The notes: generated by a model not told the origin, from the letters alone. 25,828 nt of DNA from JANWZL01 sp041640815 (GCA_041640815.1 JBEPZO010000031.1:1-25828); one strand, 5' to 3'; positions 1 through 7,278 are shown, counted from the stretch's first letter. Numbers and translations: made by a program.

Positions 1-448
1 CGCTACGGCGCACCCGCACGCGCGGATTGATCGTCTCCATACCAAAGCGCGTCTCGAGGATGCGCTCAAGCGAGGGCAGCGCCAGGCCTTCGGCAAAGTA
101 GCCGAACTTGTCGCCTAAGCCAGCGATTTGGCGACTAAGCTCACGTAGCCGCTGGTCGGTCTCGCGCATGCGTCGGTCGGTCTCTTGCATGCGGCGCTCG
201 GTCTCTTGCATGCGGCGGTCGAATTCTCGGCTGCTTTCACGGTTGCTTTCGCGTAGCTCGCGGATCAACCGGTCGGTCTCCTGCAAACGCCGGTCAGTCT
301 CCTGGCCGCTTTCACGCAGCTCGCGGATCAACCGGTCGGTCTCCTGCATGCGCCGGTCGGTCTCTTGACTCTGCAAGGCTAGGCTAGCCACCAGCGCCCG
401 GATGTCTTCCCAGCTCATCTCAGAAGGGTCACGTGTCGGGGTGGTCAT
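1..448 (-). CDS. DUF3782-like coiled-coil / putative PD-(D/E)XK nuclease-fold protein, N-terminal part
   Basis: The reading frame on the minus strand is open from an ATG at 448-446 to the left edge, giving 149 codons; the C-terminal part lies outside the window. Residues 1-26 are a short acidic N-terminus (MSWEDIRALV at 11-20). Residues 27-105 are an almost uninterrupted heptad array (ETDRRMQ / ETDRLIRELRES), a predicted long coiled coil. Residues 106-125 read QIAGLGDKFGYFAEGLAL, which matches from memory the linker of DUF3782-type proteins (IGGLGNKxGxFxEG), in which a coiled coil precedes a PD-(D/E)XK-like domain. The family's biochemical role is not established, and the nuclease-like domain itself is not visible here, so the fold assignment rests on the linker alone. 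Only a weak GAG precedes the start codon. The gene diverges from the rightward secretion operon. Confidence 0.75.
   Translation of the reverse strand, partial: MTTPTRDPSEMSWEDIRALVASLALQSQETDRRMQETDRLIRELRESGQETDRRLQETDRLIRELRESNRESSREFDRRMQETERRMQETDRRMRETDQRLRELSRQIAGLGDKFGYFAEGLALPSLERILETRFGMETINPRVRVRRS
134..370 (-). repeat. In-frame tandem heptad-repeat tract
   Basis: Within the DUF3782-like gene two near-identical 63-bp units (302-364 and 239-301) each encode a 21-residue block of the form ETDRR(M/L)QETDRLIRELRES. They are followed by three 21-bp units (155-217) encoding RRMQETE, RRMQETD and RRMRETD. All unit lengths are multiples of 21 bp, so gain or loss of a unit keeps both the frame and the heptad register of the coiled coil. 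Slippage or recombination could therefore change coiled-coil length without inactivating the gene. Confidence 0.85.
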
Positions 449-485
449 GGGCTCGTTTAATTCAATTGCATTCGACTCGCCTAAA

Positions 486-491
486 AGTATA
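486..491 (-). promoter_or_regulatory. Possible -10 element for the DUF3782-like gene
   Basis: On the minus strand TATACT (5 of 6 matches to TATAAT) lies about 37 bp upstream of the ATG at 448. No good -35 hexamer is seen at 16-18 bp spacing, so this is a weak call. A second GTATAC palindrome lies at 504-509, inside the longer palindrome GGTATACC (503-510). Confidence 0.25.
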
Positions 492-947
492 CGCTCTACA
501 TCGGTATACCCTGCTGCGTATGTACAGTACCTTTGGGACTGGTTAGTCCCGACGCGCACCGATGCGCTCGCCCGTCTTTGACGGTTCGTCCAGACTTGGC
601 GAGGTGTCCGCAGGCTGCCGCCAAGCTCGTTGGCGATCACGACGCGTTGTTTGCCTTTGCCCCCTCATTTGGGCTGAGCATTGCATATCGGCGCATGCTC
701 AAGCCGATCGAGTCGACCTCCGCCGCGGGACATCAGCACAGCACTCGCACCCAAAACCATGTGGCAGAGAATCCATGGCAGCGAATTCGCGGCGCTGAAC
801 GCAGCGCCTAGCTGATGAACGGCGTCCTGTCCAAGGAGGCGTACCCGCGAAGCAAGCAGAGCAGCAAACAGCAGCGGCTCGCCTGACCAGTCAGTTCGTA
901 TGCGCCTATGACTAGATTCGCGACGATAACGACAGTAGCGGCAAAGA

Positions 948-976
948 TTGACAGTTTTTCATATATGTGTTCATAT
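948..976 (+). promoter_or_regulatory. Probable sigma-70 promoter of the secretion operon
   Basis: A perfect -35 hexamer TTGACA (948-953) is followed after 17 bp by TCATAT (971-976), a poor -10 with 3 of 6 matches. The AT-rich tract here, in GC-rich surroundings, contains a direct repeat TTCATATA (958-965 and 970-977), which may be a regulator site or allow alternative -10 placement. The predicted transcription start would lie about 20 nt before the ATG at 1002. No clear Shine-Dalgarno sequence precedes that ATG. Confidence 0.5.
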
Positions 977-1001
977 AGGATAAAACTGTGGTGTAGCTTC
1001 A

Positions 1002-1688
1002 ATGACCTCCCCGCTTATCATCCCCCTCAATACCTCGCCAGTGCAATTTGCCCGGCTGGAGTCGTTGCAGGCGGCGTTTGCCGAGGTGTGCAACGCCATC
1101 GTGCCGGTGGCGCAGGCGCATCGGTGCTGGAACCGGGTGGCGCTGCACCACCTGGTCTATCACGATATGCGCCGGCGTTTCGCGCAGGTCGGCTCACAGA
1201 TGGTGTGCAACGCCATCTACTCGGTCTGCCGCAGCTACCGGCTGATCCTGAATCATCCAGCTAGCCCCTGGAACCTCGCGCGCCGCGGCGATGCACCGCT
1301 GCCGCGGCTCAAGTTCCTGAGCAGCGCGCCGGTGTACTTCGACCGCCACACCCTGACGCTCAGGCCGGGGCAGCTATCGATGTACACCTTGGATGGGCGC
1401 TTGCGCTTCCAGCTCGACTTGAGCGCGGATACGATGCAGCGCTTCCGGCAGGCCAAGCTGCGCGAGATCATGCTGCTGCGCGTGGGCGAGCAGTATCGCC
1501 TGCAGTTTTTGTTCGACGAGGCGAGTACGCAGCCTGTCGCGGATGATCAGTTACCAGAGTATCTGATCGTGTTGCCCGCTGAACAGGTAGCTCCCGCCAG
1601 CCATCCACCTACTGGGTCCGGCGATGACGACTTGACCCGCCCTCGTACCCCTTCCCTTGCCTTACCCGCGTGTAACCAGAGCGCCTGA
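1002..1688 (+). CDS. TnpB N-terminal-domain-only protein (no RuvC nuclease domain)
   Basis: The 228-aa product resembles, from memory, the N-terminal recognition/wedge half of IS605/IS1341-type TnpB proteins. Visible hallmarks are ALHHLVYHDMRRRF (residues 47-60), the helix SQMVCNAIYSVCRSYR (65-80), the APVYFDRHTLTL strand region (109-120), LSMYTLDGR (125-133) and LREIMLLRVGEQYRLQFLF (153-171). In full-length TnpB the RuvC-I segment with its DxG motif would begin at about this point. Here the protein instead ends in a roughly 55-residue Pro/Ser-rich, probably disordered tail. All RuvC catalytic residues and the zinc finger are therefore absent, so it cannot be a working TnpB endonuclease. The frame is intact and the stop lies 2 bp before the secretion ATPase ATG, which makes it the first gene of that operon. 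It may be a domesticated nucleic-acid-binding fragment, a member of a stand-alone family, or a decaying insertion-sequence remnant that still carries the promoter. Homology is fairly secure; function is unknown. Confidence 0.7.
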   Translation: MTSPLIIPLNTSPVQFARLESLQAAFAEVCNAIVPVAQAHRCWNRVALHHLVYHDMRRRFAQVGSQMVCNAIYSVCRSYRLILNHPASPWNLARRGDAPLPRLKFLSSAPVYFDRHTLTLRPGQLSMYTLDGRLRFQLDLSADTMQRFRQAKLREIMLLRVGEQYRLQFLFDEASTQPVADDQLPEYLIVLPAEQVAPASHPPTGSGDDDLTRPRTPSLALPACNQSA

Positions 1689-1690
1689 CC

Positions 1691-3439
1691 ATGAAAAACC
1701 TATTCGCCCCCCGCAAAGAGCTGGAGAGTGTCCTCCTTTCTTTCCGCGACGCCTTCTTCACCGTAGGCGTGTTCAGCTTCTTCATCAACCTGATCCTGCT
1801 CGTGCCGGCGATCTATATGCTGCAGATTTACGATCGGGTGCTGATGAGCCGTAATGAGGTCACGCTGTTCGTGATCACAGCGATTGCGCTCGGCTTTTAT
1901 GTCTTGATGGGGGCACTGGAGGCGGCGCGTTCACTGGTGTTGGTGCGGGTGTCGAACAAGCTGGACATGGCCCTGAATAGCCGGGTGTTTACCGCCGCCT
2001 TCGAGCACCGGCTCAAGCTCGGACGCGGCAACCCGGGACAGGCGCTCGCCGACTTGACCAACGTGCGCCAGTTTCTTACCGGCAACGGCCTGTTTGCCTT
2101 TTTCGACGCGCCTTGGGCGCCGGTTTTCATCGTCGTGATCACCTTTTTGCATCCCCTGCTCGGCGGGCTTTCCCTGCTTGGTGCCATCGTCCTGTTCTTC
2201 ATGGCCTGGCTGATGGAGGCAGCCACTCGCAAGCCGCTCGCTCAGGCGAATCTGCACGCGGCGGCTAGCCAGCAGTTCGCCAACAATAACCTGCGCAACG
2301 CCGAGGTGATCGAGGCGATGGGTATGCTCGACAACCTCATCCAGCGCTGGTTCGAGCGGCAGAAGAAGATGCTGGCGATGCAGGCGCTGGCGAGCGAGCG
2401 CGCCGGGCGCATCAGCGCCTTGACCAAGCTGGTGCGCATCGCCTTGCAGTCGTTGATCCTCGGTGTCGGCGGTTGGCTGGCCATCGACGGCACCATCACC
2501 CCCGGGGCGATGATCGCCGCCTCCATCCTCATGGGTCGCGCATTAGCGCCGGTGGAGCTGGCGATTGCAACTTGGAAACAATTCATCGGTGCACGTGCGG
2601 CTTATCATCGCCTCGATAAGCTGCTGAGCGATTTCCCGCCGCGTCAGCCGGGCATGAGCTTGCCACCGCCCGAGGGGCGCGTGTCCGTCGAACAATTGGT
2701 GGCGGGCGCACCGGGCAGTCAGGTGCCGATCCTAAAGGGGGTGAATTTCAGCCTGCAGCCAGGTGAGGTGCTGGGCATCATCGGCCCAAGCGCTTCTGGG
2801 AAATCGACCTTGGCGCGGCTCCTGGTCGGGGTGTGGCCGGCGATGAGCGGCAAGGTGCGGCTCGACGGCGCCGATGTCTATACCTGGAACAAGGCCGAGC
2901 TGGGCCGGTATGTCGGCTATCTGCCGCAGGACATCGAGCTCTTCGATGGCACGATCGCGGAGAACATCGCCCGCTTCGGCGAGATCGACGCCGAGAAGGT
3001 GGTCGAGGCGGCGCGGCGGGCCGGCGTGCACGAGATGATCCTGCGCTTTCCCAAAGGCTACGACACCCCGATCGGCGAGGCCGGCAGCGTGCTCTCCGGT
3101 GGACAGCGCCAGCGCATCGCGTTGGCGCGCGCGCTCTATGGTGACCCGGTGCTGATCGTGCTCGATGAGCCGAACTCGAACCTGGATGACAGCGGCGAGG
3201 CGGCCTTGGTGCAGGCGGTGCTGCAGCTTAAGCAGGCTGGTCGCACCGTCGTGCTCATCACCCACCGCACCAGCATCCTGGCGGTGGTGGACAAGCTGTT
3301 GCTGCTGGTCGACGGCAGCGTGCAGTTGTTCGGGCCGCGCAACGAGGTGCTCGCTGCCCTGGCCCAGCGCCAGCAGCCCACCGCCGCGGCACCGGCTGCT
3401 GTGACCCAGATCCGGCCTACTGCTCAAGGAGTTGCCTGA
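1691..3439 (+). CDS. prtD: Type I secretion system permease/ATPase, PrtD family
   Basis: This 582-aa inner-membrane ABC half-transporter energises one-step export of a protein from cytoplasm to outside, working with the adaptor and outer-membrane factor encoded next. The N-terminal two thirds is a six-helix ABC transmembrane domain starting directly at about residue 20, with no C39 peptidase or C39-like domain. That is typical of the PrtD/AprD/LipB class that exports proteases, lipases, hemophores and related RTX proteins. The nucleotide-binding domain has Walker A GPSASGKST (about 365-373), the signature LSGGQRQRIALARAL (from about 468), Walker B VLIVLDE (D492, E493) and an H-loop ITHR (His about 525), so it appears competent. 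The length matches the family. The start follows the upstream stop by 2 bp, and translation is probably coupled. Confidence 0.95.
   Translation: MKNLFAPRKELESVLLSFRDAFFTVGVFSFFINLILLVPAIYMLQIYDRVLMSRNEVTLFVITAIALGFYVLMGALEAARSLVLVRVSNKLDMALNSRVFTAAFEHRLKLGRGNPGQALADLTNVRQFLTGNGLFAFFDAPWAPVFIVVITFLHPLLGGLSLLGAIVLFFMAWLMEAATRKPLAQANLHAAASQQFANNNLRNAEVIEAMGMLDNLIQRWFERQKKMLAMQALASERAGRISALTKLVRIALQSLILGVGGWLAIDGTITPGAMIAASILMGRALAPVELAIATWKQFIGARAAYHRLDKLLSDFPPRQPGMSLPPPEGRVSVEQLVAGAPGSQVPILKGVNFSLQPGEVLGIIGPSASGKSTLARLLVGVWPAMSGKVRLDGADVYTWNKAELGRYVGYLPQDIELFDGTIAENIARFGEIDAEKVVEAARRAGVHEMILRFPKGYDTPIGEAGSVLSGGQRQRIALARALYGDPVLIVLDEPNSNLDDSGEAALVQAVLQLKQAGRTVVLITHRTSILAVVDKLLLLVDGSVQLFGPRNEVLAALAQRQQPTAAAPAAVTQIRPTAQGVA
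3426..3431 (+). promoter_or_regulatory. Ribosome binding site deciding the adaptor start
   Basis: AAGGAG lies 9 bp before the ATG at 3441 but directly abuts an in-frame TTG at 3432. The spacing therefore favours the ATG at 3441, one base after the stop of the ATPase gene, as the start of the HlyD-family gene. Confidence 0.75.
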
Positions 3440-3440
3440 G

Positions 3441-4850
3441 ATGTTCGCTAAATTCAGACAAGCGCTTGCCTCGCGTTTCCAGGCCGGCTGGCGGCATGCG
3501 ACCTTCGATGATGCAACGCGTCGCGAGCTCGAGGAGCCGGCAACCCAGCCCGTCCCTGACCTGCGTACCGATAGCCATCGCCCCGCGCGCTGGGGGATGA
3601 TCGCGTTGGTGCTCGGTTTCGGCGGCTTCGTCGCCTGGGCTGCCTTCGCCCCCCTGGATGAGGGCGTGCCGGCACCCGGCGTGGTGAGCGTGGAGAGCAA
3701 ACGCAAGGCAGTACAGCATCTGCGCGGCGGTATCGTGCGCAAGATCCACGTGCAAGAGGGGAGCCGCGTGCGCGCGGGTGATGTGTTGATCTCGCTCGAT
3801 GACGTGGAGGCCCGCAGCCAATTGGACATCGTGCAGGCGCAGTGGTGGTCGGCCCTGGCGCAAGAGGCGCGCCTGCTTGCCGAGCAGTCGGGGGCGGCGA
3901 GCGTGCGCTTTCCGCCGGAGCTGGCGACGAGCGCCGATGCGCGAGCCCAAGAGGCCATGCGCATTCAGCAGGAGCTGTTCCATACCCGGCGCAATGCGCT
4001 GATGAGCAAGACGCGCATCATGCAGGAGAATCTCAAAGGCCTAAAAGAGCAGATCACCGGTCTAGAGGCGTTGCAGGCTGGCAAGCAACGGCAAATCGAG
4101 TTGCTCGAGCACGATCTGCGCGCGATGCGCGAGCTGGCGCAGGAGGGCTTCCTCCCCCAGGTGCGTCTAACTGAGATCGAGCGCGCGCTCGCCGAGCTCA
4201 CCGGCAGCCGGGCAAACGACTTGGCGAATATTGCGCGAGCGAAAAATGCGATCGCCGAGATCGAGCTGCGCATGGTGGCCATACGCCAGGAGTTCCAGCA
4301 AGAGGTGCAGCAGCGTTTAAGCGAGGTGCAAAAAGAGGTGGAAAACCTGCGCGATCGCTTGGTTGCCTTGCGTGAGGAGGTAGCGCGCACGACGCTGCGC
4401 GCACCGGTGTCTGGACGCGTGGTAGGGCTCAATGTATTTACGGTCGGCGGCGTGATCCAGCCCGGTCAGACGCTAATGGAGATCGTGCCGGAGGACGAGT
4501 CCTTGCTCATCGAAGTGCACATCCCAACCAACCTGATCGAGCGGGTGCACCCGGGCCTGGCGGCTGACATCCGCTTTGCTACGGTACAGGGAGCGTTGTT
4601 GCCGCCGATTGCCGGTCGTCTGGTGATGGTGTCCGCCGACCGCCTGCTCGACCCGCAAAGCGGCATGCCGTATTTCCTCGGCCGCGTTCAGGTGACGCCG
4701 GAGGGCTTGGACACCCTGCGTCGCACCCAGCATGCCATCCACCCGGGTATGCCCGCCGACGTGGTGATCAAGACCGGCGAGCGCACGCTATTGCAATATC
4801 TAATTTCACCGCTGACCACGCGCATTGCTAGCGCACTCAAGGAAATCTGA
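3441..4850 (+). CDS. prtE: HlyD/PrtE-family periplasmic adaptor of the type I secretion system
   Basis: The 469-aa membrane-fusion protein bridges the ABC transporter and the TolC-like channel. A cytoplasmic N-terminus (1-50) precedes one transmembrane helix at about 51-71 (WGMIALVLGFGGFVAWAAF). A first lipoyl half follows at about 80-115 (GGIVRKIHVQEGSRVRAGD). Residues about 125-310 form long Glu/Arg/Leu-rich helices, the coiled-coil hairpin. The second lipoyl half comes next (TLRAPVSGRVVGL), then the beta-barrel domain. The C-terminus (HPGMPADVVIKTGERTLLQY) is the HlyD family signature. Length and order are typical of the PrtE/AprE/LapC group. The ATG start is one base after the preceding stop and has a good Shine-Dalgarno sequence. 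The stop overlaps the next start by one base (TGATG). Confidence 0.95.
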   Translation: MFAKFRQALASRFQAGWRHATFDDATRRELEEPATQPVPDLRTDSHRPARWGMIALVLGFGGFVAWAAFAPLDEGVPAPGVVSVESKRKAVQHLRGGIVRKIHVQEGSRVRAGDVLISLDDVEARSQLDIVQAQWWSALAQEARLLAEQSGAASVRFPPELATSADARAQEAMRIQQELFHTRRNALMSKTRIMQENLKGLKEQITGLEALQAGKQRQIELLEHDLRAMRELAQEGFLPQVRLTEIERALAELTGSRANDLANIARAKNAIAEIELRMVAIRQEFQQEVQQRLSEVQKEVENLRDRLVALREEVARTTLRAPVSGRVVGLNVFTVGGVIQPGQTLMEIVPEDESLLIEVHIPTNLIERVHPGLAADIRFATVQGALLPPIAGRLVMVSADRLLDPQSGMPYFLGRVQVTPEGLDTLRRTQHAIHPGMPADVVIKTGERTLLQYLISPLTTRIASALKEI

Positions 4851-6211
4851 TGCTTTGCCCTCCCTCTACCCTCCCCCATCTTCGCCGCACGCTTGGCCTG
4901 GCCCTGATCGCCCTGGCACTGAGCACGGCGGGGCAGGCCGCCGACCTGCTTAGCCTCTACCGCGAGGCGCTGGTCAATAACCCGACCTACGCCGCGGCCA
5001 GGGCCGACTACGCCGCCGCGCAACAGCTCGTGCCCCAGGCGCGCGGCCAGCTTTTGCCCAACGTCGGGCTCAATGCACAGGCGACGCGCATGCAGGTGGA
5101 CAACGAGACGAGCTTTCTCGGGCAGGCGCGTGAGCGTCGCTACGAGTTCACGAGCACAAGCTACGGCTTGTCAGTAAGCCAACCCATCTACCGCCGCCAA
5201 CTTTGGGCGCAGCTCGAGCAGGCAAGCGCGCAGGTGCACGAGGCCGAAGCGCGGCTCGCGCACGCCGGCAATGAGCTGGCCCTGAAGCTCACCCAGGCCT
5301 ACTTCGATGCCTTGTTGGCGCAGGACAATGTGCGCCTGGCGGCGGAACAGAAGGCCGCTATCGAGGCGCAGCTCATGCAGGCCAAGCGGTTGTTCGCGTC
5401 GGGCTTCGGCACCGTGACCGAGGTGAACGAGGCGCAGGCGCGGCTTGATAGCGTCCTGGCGCAGGAGATCGCGGCGTTGAACAACCTGGAGGTGCGGCTG
5501 CACGCCTTGCAGGAGATCACTGGCCAGCTGCCCGAGGCGCTATTGCCCTTGGGCGATGGCATGCCGCTTCAGCCCCCTGAGCCGGCCAAACTCGAAGCCT
5601 GGATCGAGTTCGCGCTGCAGCGCAGCCCCTTGGTGCGCTTGCAGCAAGCACGCGTTGCCATCGCTGAGCAAGAGCTGGCCAAGGCGCGTGCCGGGCATCA
5701 ACCTACGCTCGATCTCGTCGCCAGCTTGCGTCGAGATCGCGATCCGGGCTACACCACCCTCGACACGCGCAATGAGGTGGGAGAAATCGGCCTGCGCTTC
5801 AATCTCCCCCTCTATCAAGGCGGGCAGATCGAGGCCCGCAGCGCCCAGGCCCTGGCTCTGCTCGACAGCGCCCGCCACCAACTGGAGGCCGCCCGCCGCC
5901 AGGTGAGCCAGCTGGTTCGCCAGGAGTACCTCAACGTGGTCAATGGCATCGCCCGCGTCGGCGCCTTGGAGCAGGCCCTGAAGTCGCACGAGCTCGCCTT
6001 GTATTCGATGGAGAAAGGGTTTAAGGCTGGGCTTAGGACCAGCGTCGATATCCTCAACCAGCAGCAGCTGCTGTATGCGGCAAAGCGAGACTTACTCAAG
6101 GCCCGCTACGACTACCTGCTCAGCCGCTTGCGCCTGAAGGCAGCTGCTGGCCTACTCGAGTTGGCCGATATCGAGGCGGTGAATGGCTGGCTGCGCAAGG
6201 ATGGCGTATGA
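4850..6211 (+). CDS. TolC-family outer-membrane factor for type I secretion
   Basis: The 453-aa product has a Sec signal peptide (hydrophobic LGLALIALALSTAGQA, probable cleavage near residue 30) followed by two structural repeats typical of trimeric TolC channels. Recognisable elements are the start LLSLYREALVNNPTYAAARA, an early QATRMQ strand, the segment SVSQPIYRR, ALKLTQAYFDALLAQ in the first coiled-coil helix, LRFNLPLYQGGQIEAR in the second repeat, and the closing GLRTSVDILNQQQLLYAAKRDLLKARYDYLLSRL split over the last helix pair. It completes the three-component exporter. The ATG overlaps the adaptor stop by one base, which indicates translational coupling. No substrate gene adjoins it. 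Confidence 0.94.
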   Translation: MLCPPSTLPHLRRTLGLALIALALSTAGQAADLLSLYREALVNNPTYAAARADYAAAQQLVPQARGQLLPNVGLNAQATRMQVDNETSFLGQARERRYEFTSTSYGLSVSQPIYRRQLWAQLEQASAQVHEAEARLAHAGNELALKLTQAYFDALLAQDNVRLAAEQKAAIEAQLMQAKRLFASGFGTVTEVNEAQARLDSVLAQEIAALNNLEVRLHALQEITGQLPEALLPLGDGMPLQPPEPAKLEAWIEFALQRSPLVRLQQARVAIAEQELAKARAGHQPTLDLVASLRRDRDPGYTTLDTRNEVGEIGLRFNLPLYQGGQIEARSAQALALLDSARHQLEAARRQVSQLVRQEYLNVVNGIARVGALEQALKSHELALYSMEKGFKAGLRTSVDILNQQQLLYAAKRDLLKARYDYLLSRLRLKAAAGLLELADIEAVNGWLRKDGV

Positions 6212-6279
6212 AGCGTCGCCTGGCGACCACCAAGCGCATGATGCTGGCCTGCTTGGCGCTGGTAAACAACGAGTGCTGA
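6208..6279 (+). CDS. Small 23-codon ORF coupled to the TolC gene (possible truncated gene start)
   Basis: The ATG at 6208 overlaps the stop of the TolC gene in an ATGA, and AAGGA lies at 6197-6201 about 6 bp upstream, so it has the signals of a real start. The 23-residue peptide has a basic N-terminus and a short hydrophobic stretch (MMLACLALV) before a TGA at 6277-6279. I do not recognise it. It may be the beginning of a longer gene that was cut off by a rearrangement before the epimerase gene, or a chance ORF. Confidence 0.3.
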   Translation: MKRRLATTKRMMLACLALVNNEC

Positions 6280-6327
6280 CGTCGGCACGCAAGCCAATTG
6301 CGTCCTTGGTCGGCGCGCGACGGCGCG

Positions 6328-7278
6328 ATGCTTGAACCGCAACACGTCGAGGTGGGCTGGCTGCCCGAGACCGAGGGTCGGGCAGAGACCGAGCCCGCCT
6401 TGGTGGTCGGGGCCACCGGCTTCATCGGCCGCCGCCTGTACAAACCCTGGCACCGCGCCTTGGTGCGCAAGGCCGGCGCACTGCCCAACGCCATCGTCGG
6501 CGACCTGTTGGATACGGCCTCGCTCGCGCGCGCGTGTGAGGGGATGAGCACCGTTTTTCATTGCGCCGGTTACGCCGATGCCGATAGGGCTGATGCCGAG
6601 GCACACTGGCGCATCAACTACACGGGCACGTGTAACCTGCTCAAGGCCGCTGGTGAGGCCGGTGTACGGCGTTTCGTGTTTTTGTCTAGTGTCAAGGCCA
6701 TGGCAGCGCCGGGGGCGCAATGCGTCGGCGAGGATTGGCCAGGCGAGCCGGCTACACCCTATGGCCGGGCAAAGCGCGCGGCAGAGGAGGCCGTGTTGGA
6801 AGCAGGAGTAAAATACGGCATGCATGTGGTGAACCTCAGGCTGACGATGGTCTATGGCCGGGGTAGCAAGGGCAACCTGGCGCGCATGGCGTGGGCGATG
6901 CGCCACGGCCTGTTTCCGCCTCTGCCCGAGACCGGCAACCGCCGCTCCGTCGTGCACGTGGACGATGTGGTCGCGGCGCTGCGACTCGTGGCCGCGCGTG
7001 CGCAAGCGAACGGGCGCACCTACATCGTCGCCGATCCACGCCCCTATTCCGGGCGGGAGCTCTACGACACGCTCTGTGCCGTGCTTAACCTGCCGATGCC
7101 ACGTCGGCGCGTGCCGGCTGGCGTGTTGCGCGCCGCTGGACGCCTACCCGGCCGCATCGGCGAGCTCGTCGAGCGTCTGATCGGCTCGGCCTGCTACTCG
7201 CCGGCGCGCATCGAGCGCGAGCTGGGCTGGCGTGCGCGCATCGGGCTGGAGGCCGGATTGCGCGAGATGCTGGGGTGA
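6328..7278 (+). CDS. NAD-dependent sugar epimerase/4-ketoreductase (extended SDR), odd N-terminus
   Basis: This is an extended short-chain dehydrogenase of nucleotide-sugar metabolism. It has a Rossmann motif VVGATGFIG, the catalytic Ser region FVFLSSVKAM, the active-site YGRAK (YxxxK), and family segments NYTGTCNLLKAAGEAGVRRF and ETGNRRSVVHVDDVVAA. These resemble WbpV/WbiG/WreQ-type proteins, which epimerise or reduce the 4-position of UDP-HexNAc derivatives. The start is uncertain: ATG 6328 is chosen, but TTG 6298 is in frame and neither has a Shine-Dalgarno sequence. Between GFIGRRL and ALVRKAG the protein has only a few residues (YKPWHR) where relatives normally have a helix plus the GHxV strand, so roughly six to eight residues seem missing from the cofactor fold. 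Roughly 28 unrelated residues precede the Rossmann motif. The last 4 bp overlap the next gene (GTGA). The gene could be functional, damaged or affected by a sequence error. Confidence 0.8.
   Translation: MLEPQHVEVGWLPETEGRAETEPALVVGATGFIGRRLYKPWHRALVRKAGALPNAIVGDLLDTASLARACEGMSTVFHCAGYADADRADAEAHWRINYTGTCNLLKAAGEAGVRRFVFLSSVKAMAAPGAQCVGEDWPGEPATPYGRAKRAAEEAVLEAGVKYGMHVVNLRLTMVYGRGSKGNLARMAWAMRHGLFPPLPETGNRRSVVHVDDVVAALRLVAARAQANGRTYIVADPRPYSGRELYDTLCAVLNLPMPRRRVPAGVLRAAGRLPGRIGELVERLIGSACYSPARIERELGWRARIGLEAGLREMLG

Larger units (their letters stand above)
449..1001. other. 553-bp stretch without a convincing gene
   Basis: Short ORFs are open here (for example 533-811 plus), but none has a ribosome binding site, a recognisable domain or protein-like composition. 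A small perfect hairpin, GGGACT-GGTT-AGTCCC, lies at 535-550; no T-run follows it on either strand, so it is not a convincing intrinsic terminator. The last about 60 bp contain the probable promoter of the downstream operon. The stretch could be the scar of a mobile element, given the TnpB-like gene after it, but I found no terminal repeats or transposase fragment that would prove this. Confidence 0.5.

Noticed and set aside
155..364. CRISPR-like periodic repeat
   Set aside because: The repeats are contiguous, with no unique spacers, have 21-bp periodicity and encode coiled-coil heptads, so they are protein repeats.
108..368. 86-codon plus-strand frame with SVSCMRRS repeats
   Set aside because: It is the antisense image of the heptad repeats in the leftward DUF3782-like gene; the repeats make an artificial repetitive peptide.
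535..550. Intrinsic terminator at the GGGACT/AGTCCC hairpin
   Set aside because: The stem is only 6 bp and no T-run follows on either strand.
533..811. 92-codon plus-strand ORF upstream of the TnpB-like gene
   Set aside because: It has a TTG start, no Shine-Dalgarno sequence and no family resemblance, and an alternative frame is equally open.
2732..3964. 410-codon minus-strand open frame across the secretion ATPase and adaptor
   Set aside because: Both plus-strand genes beneath it are clear family members. The antisense product is rich in Arg, Ser and Ala with no recognisable motif.
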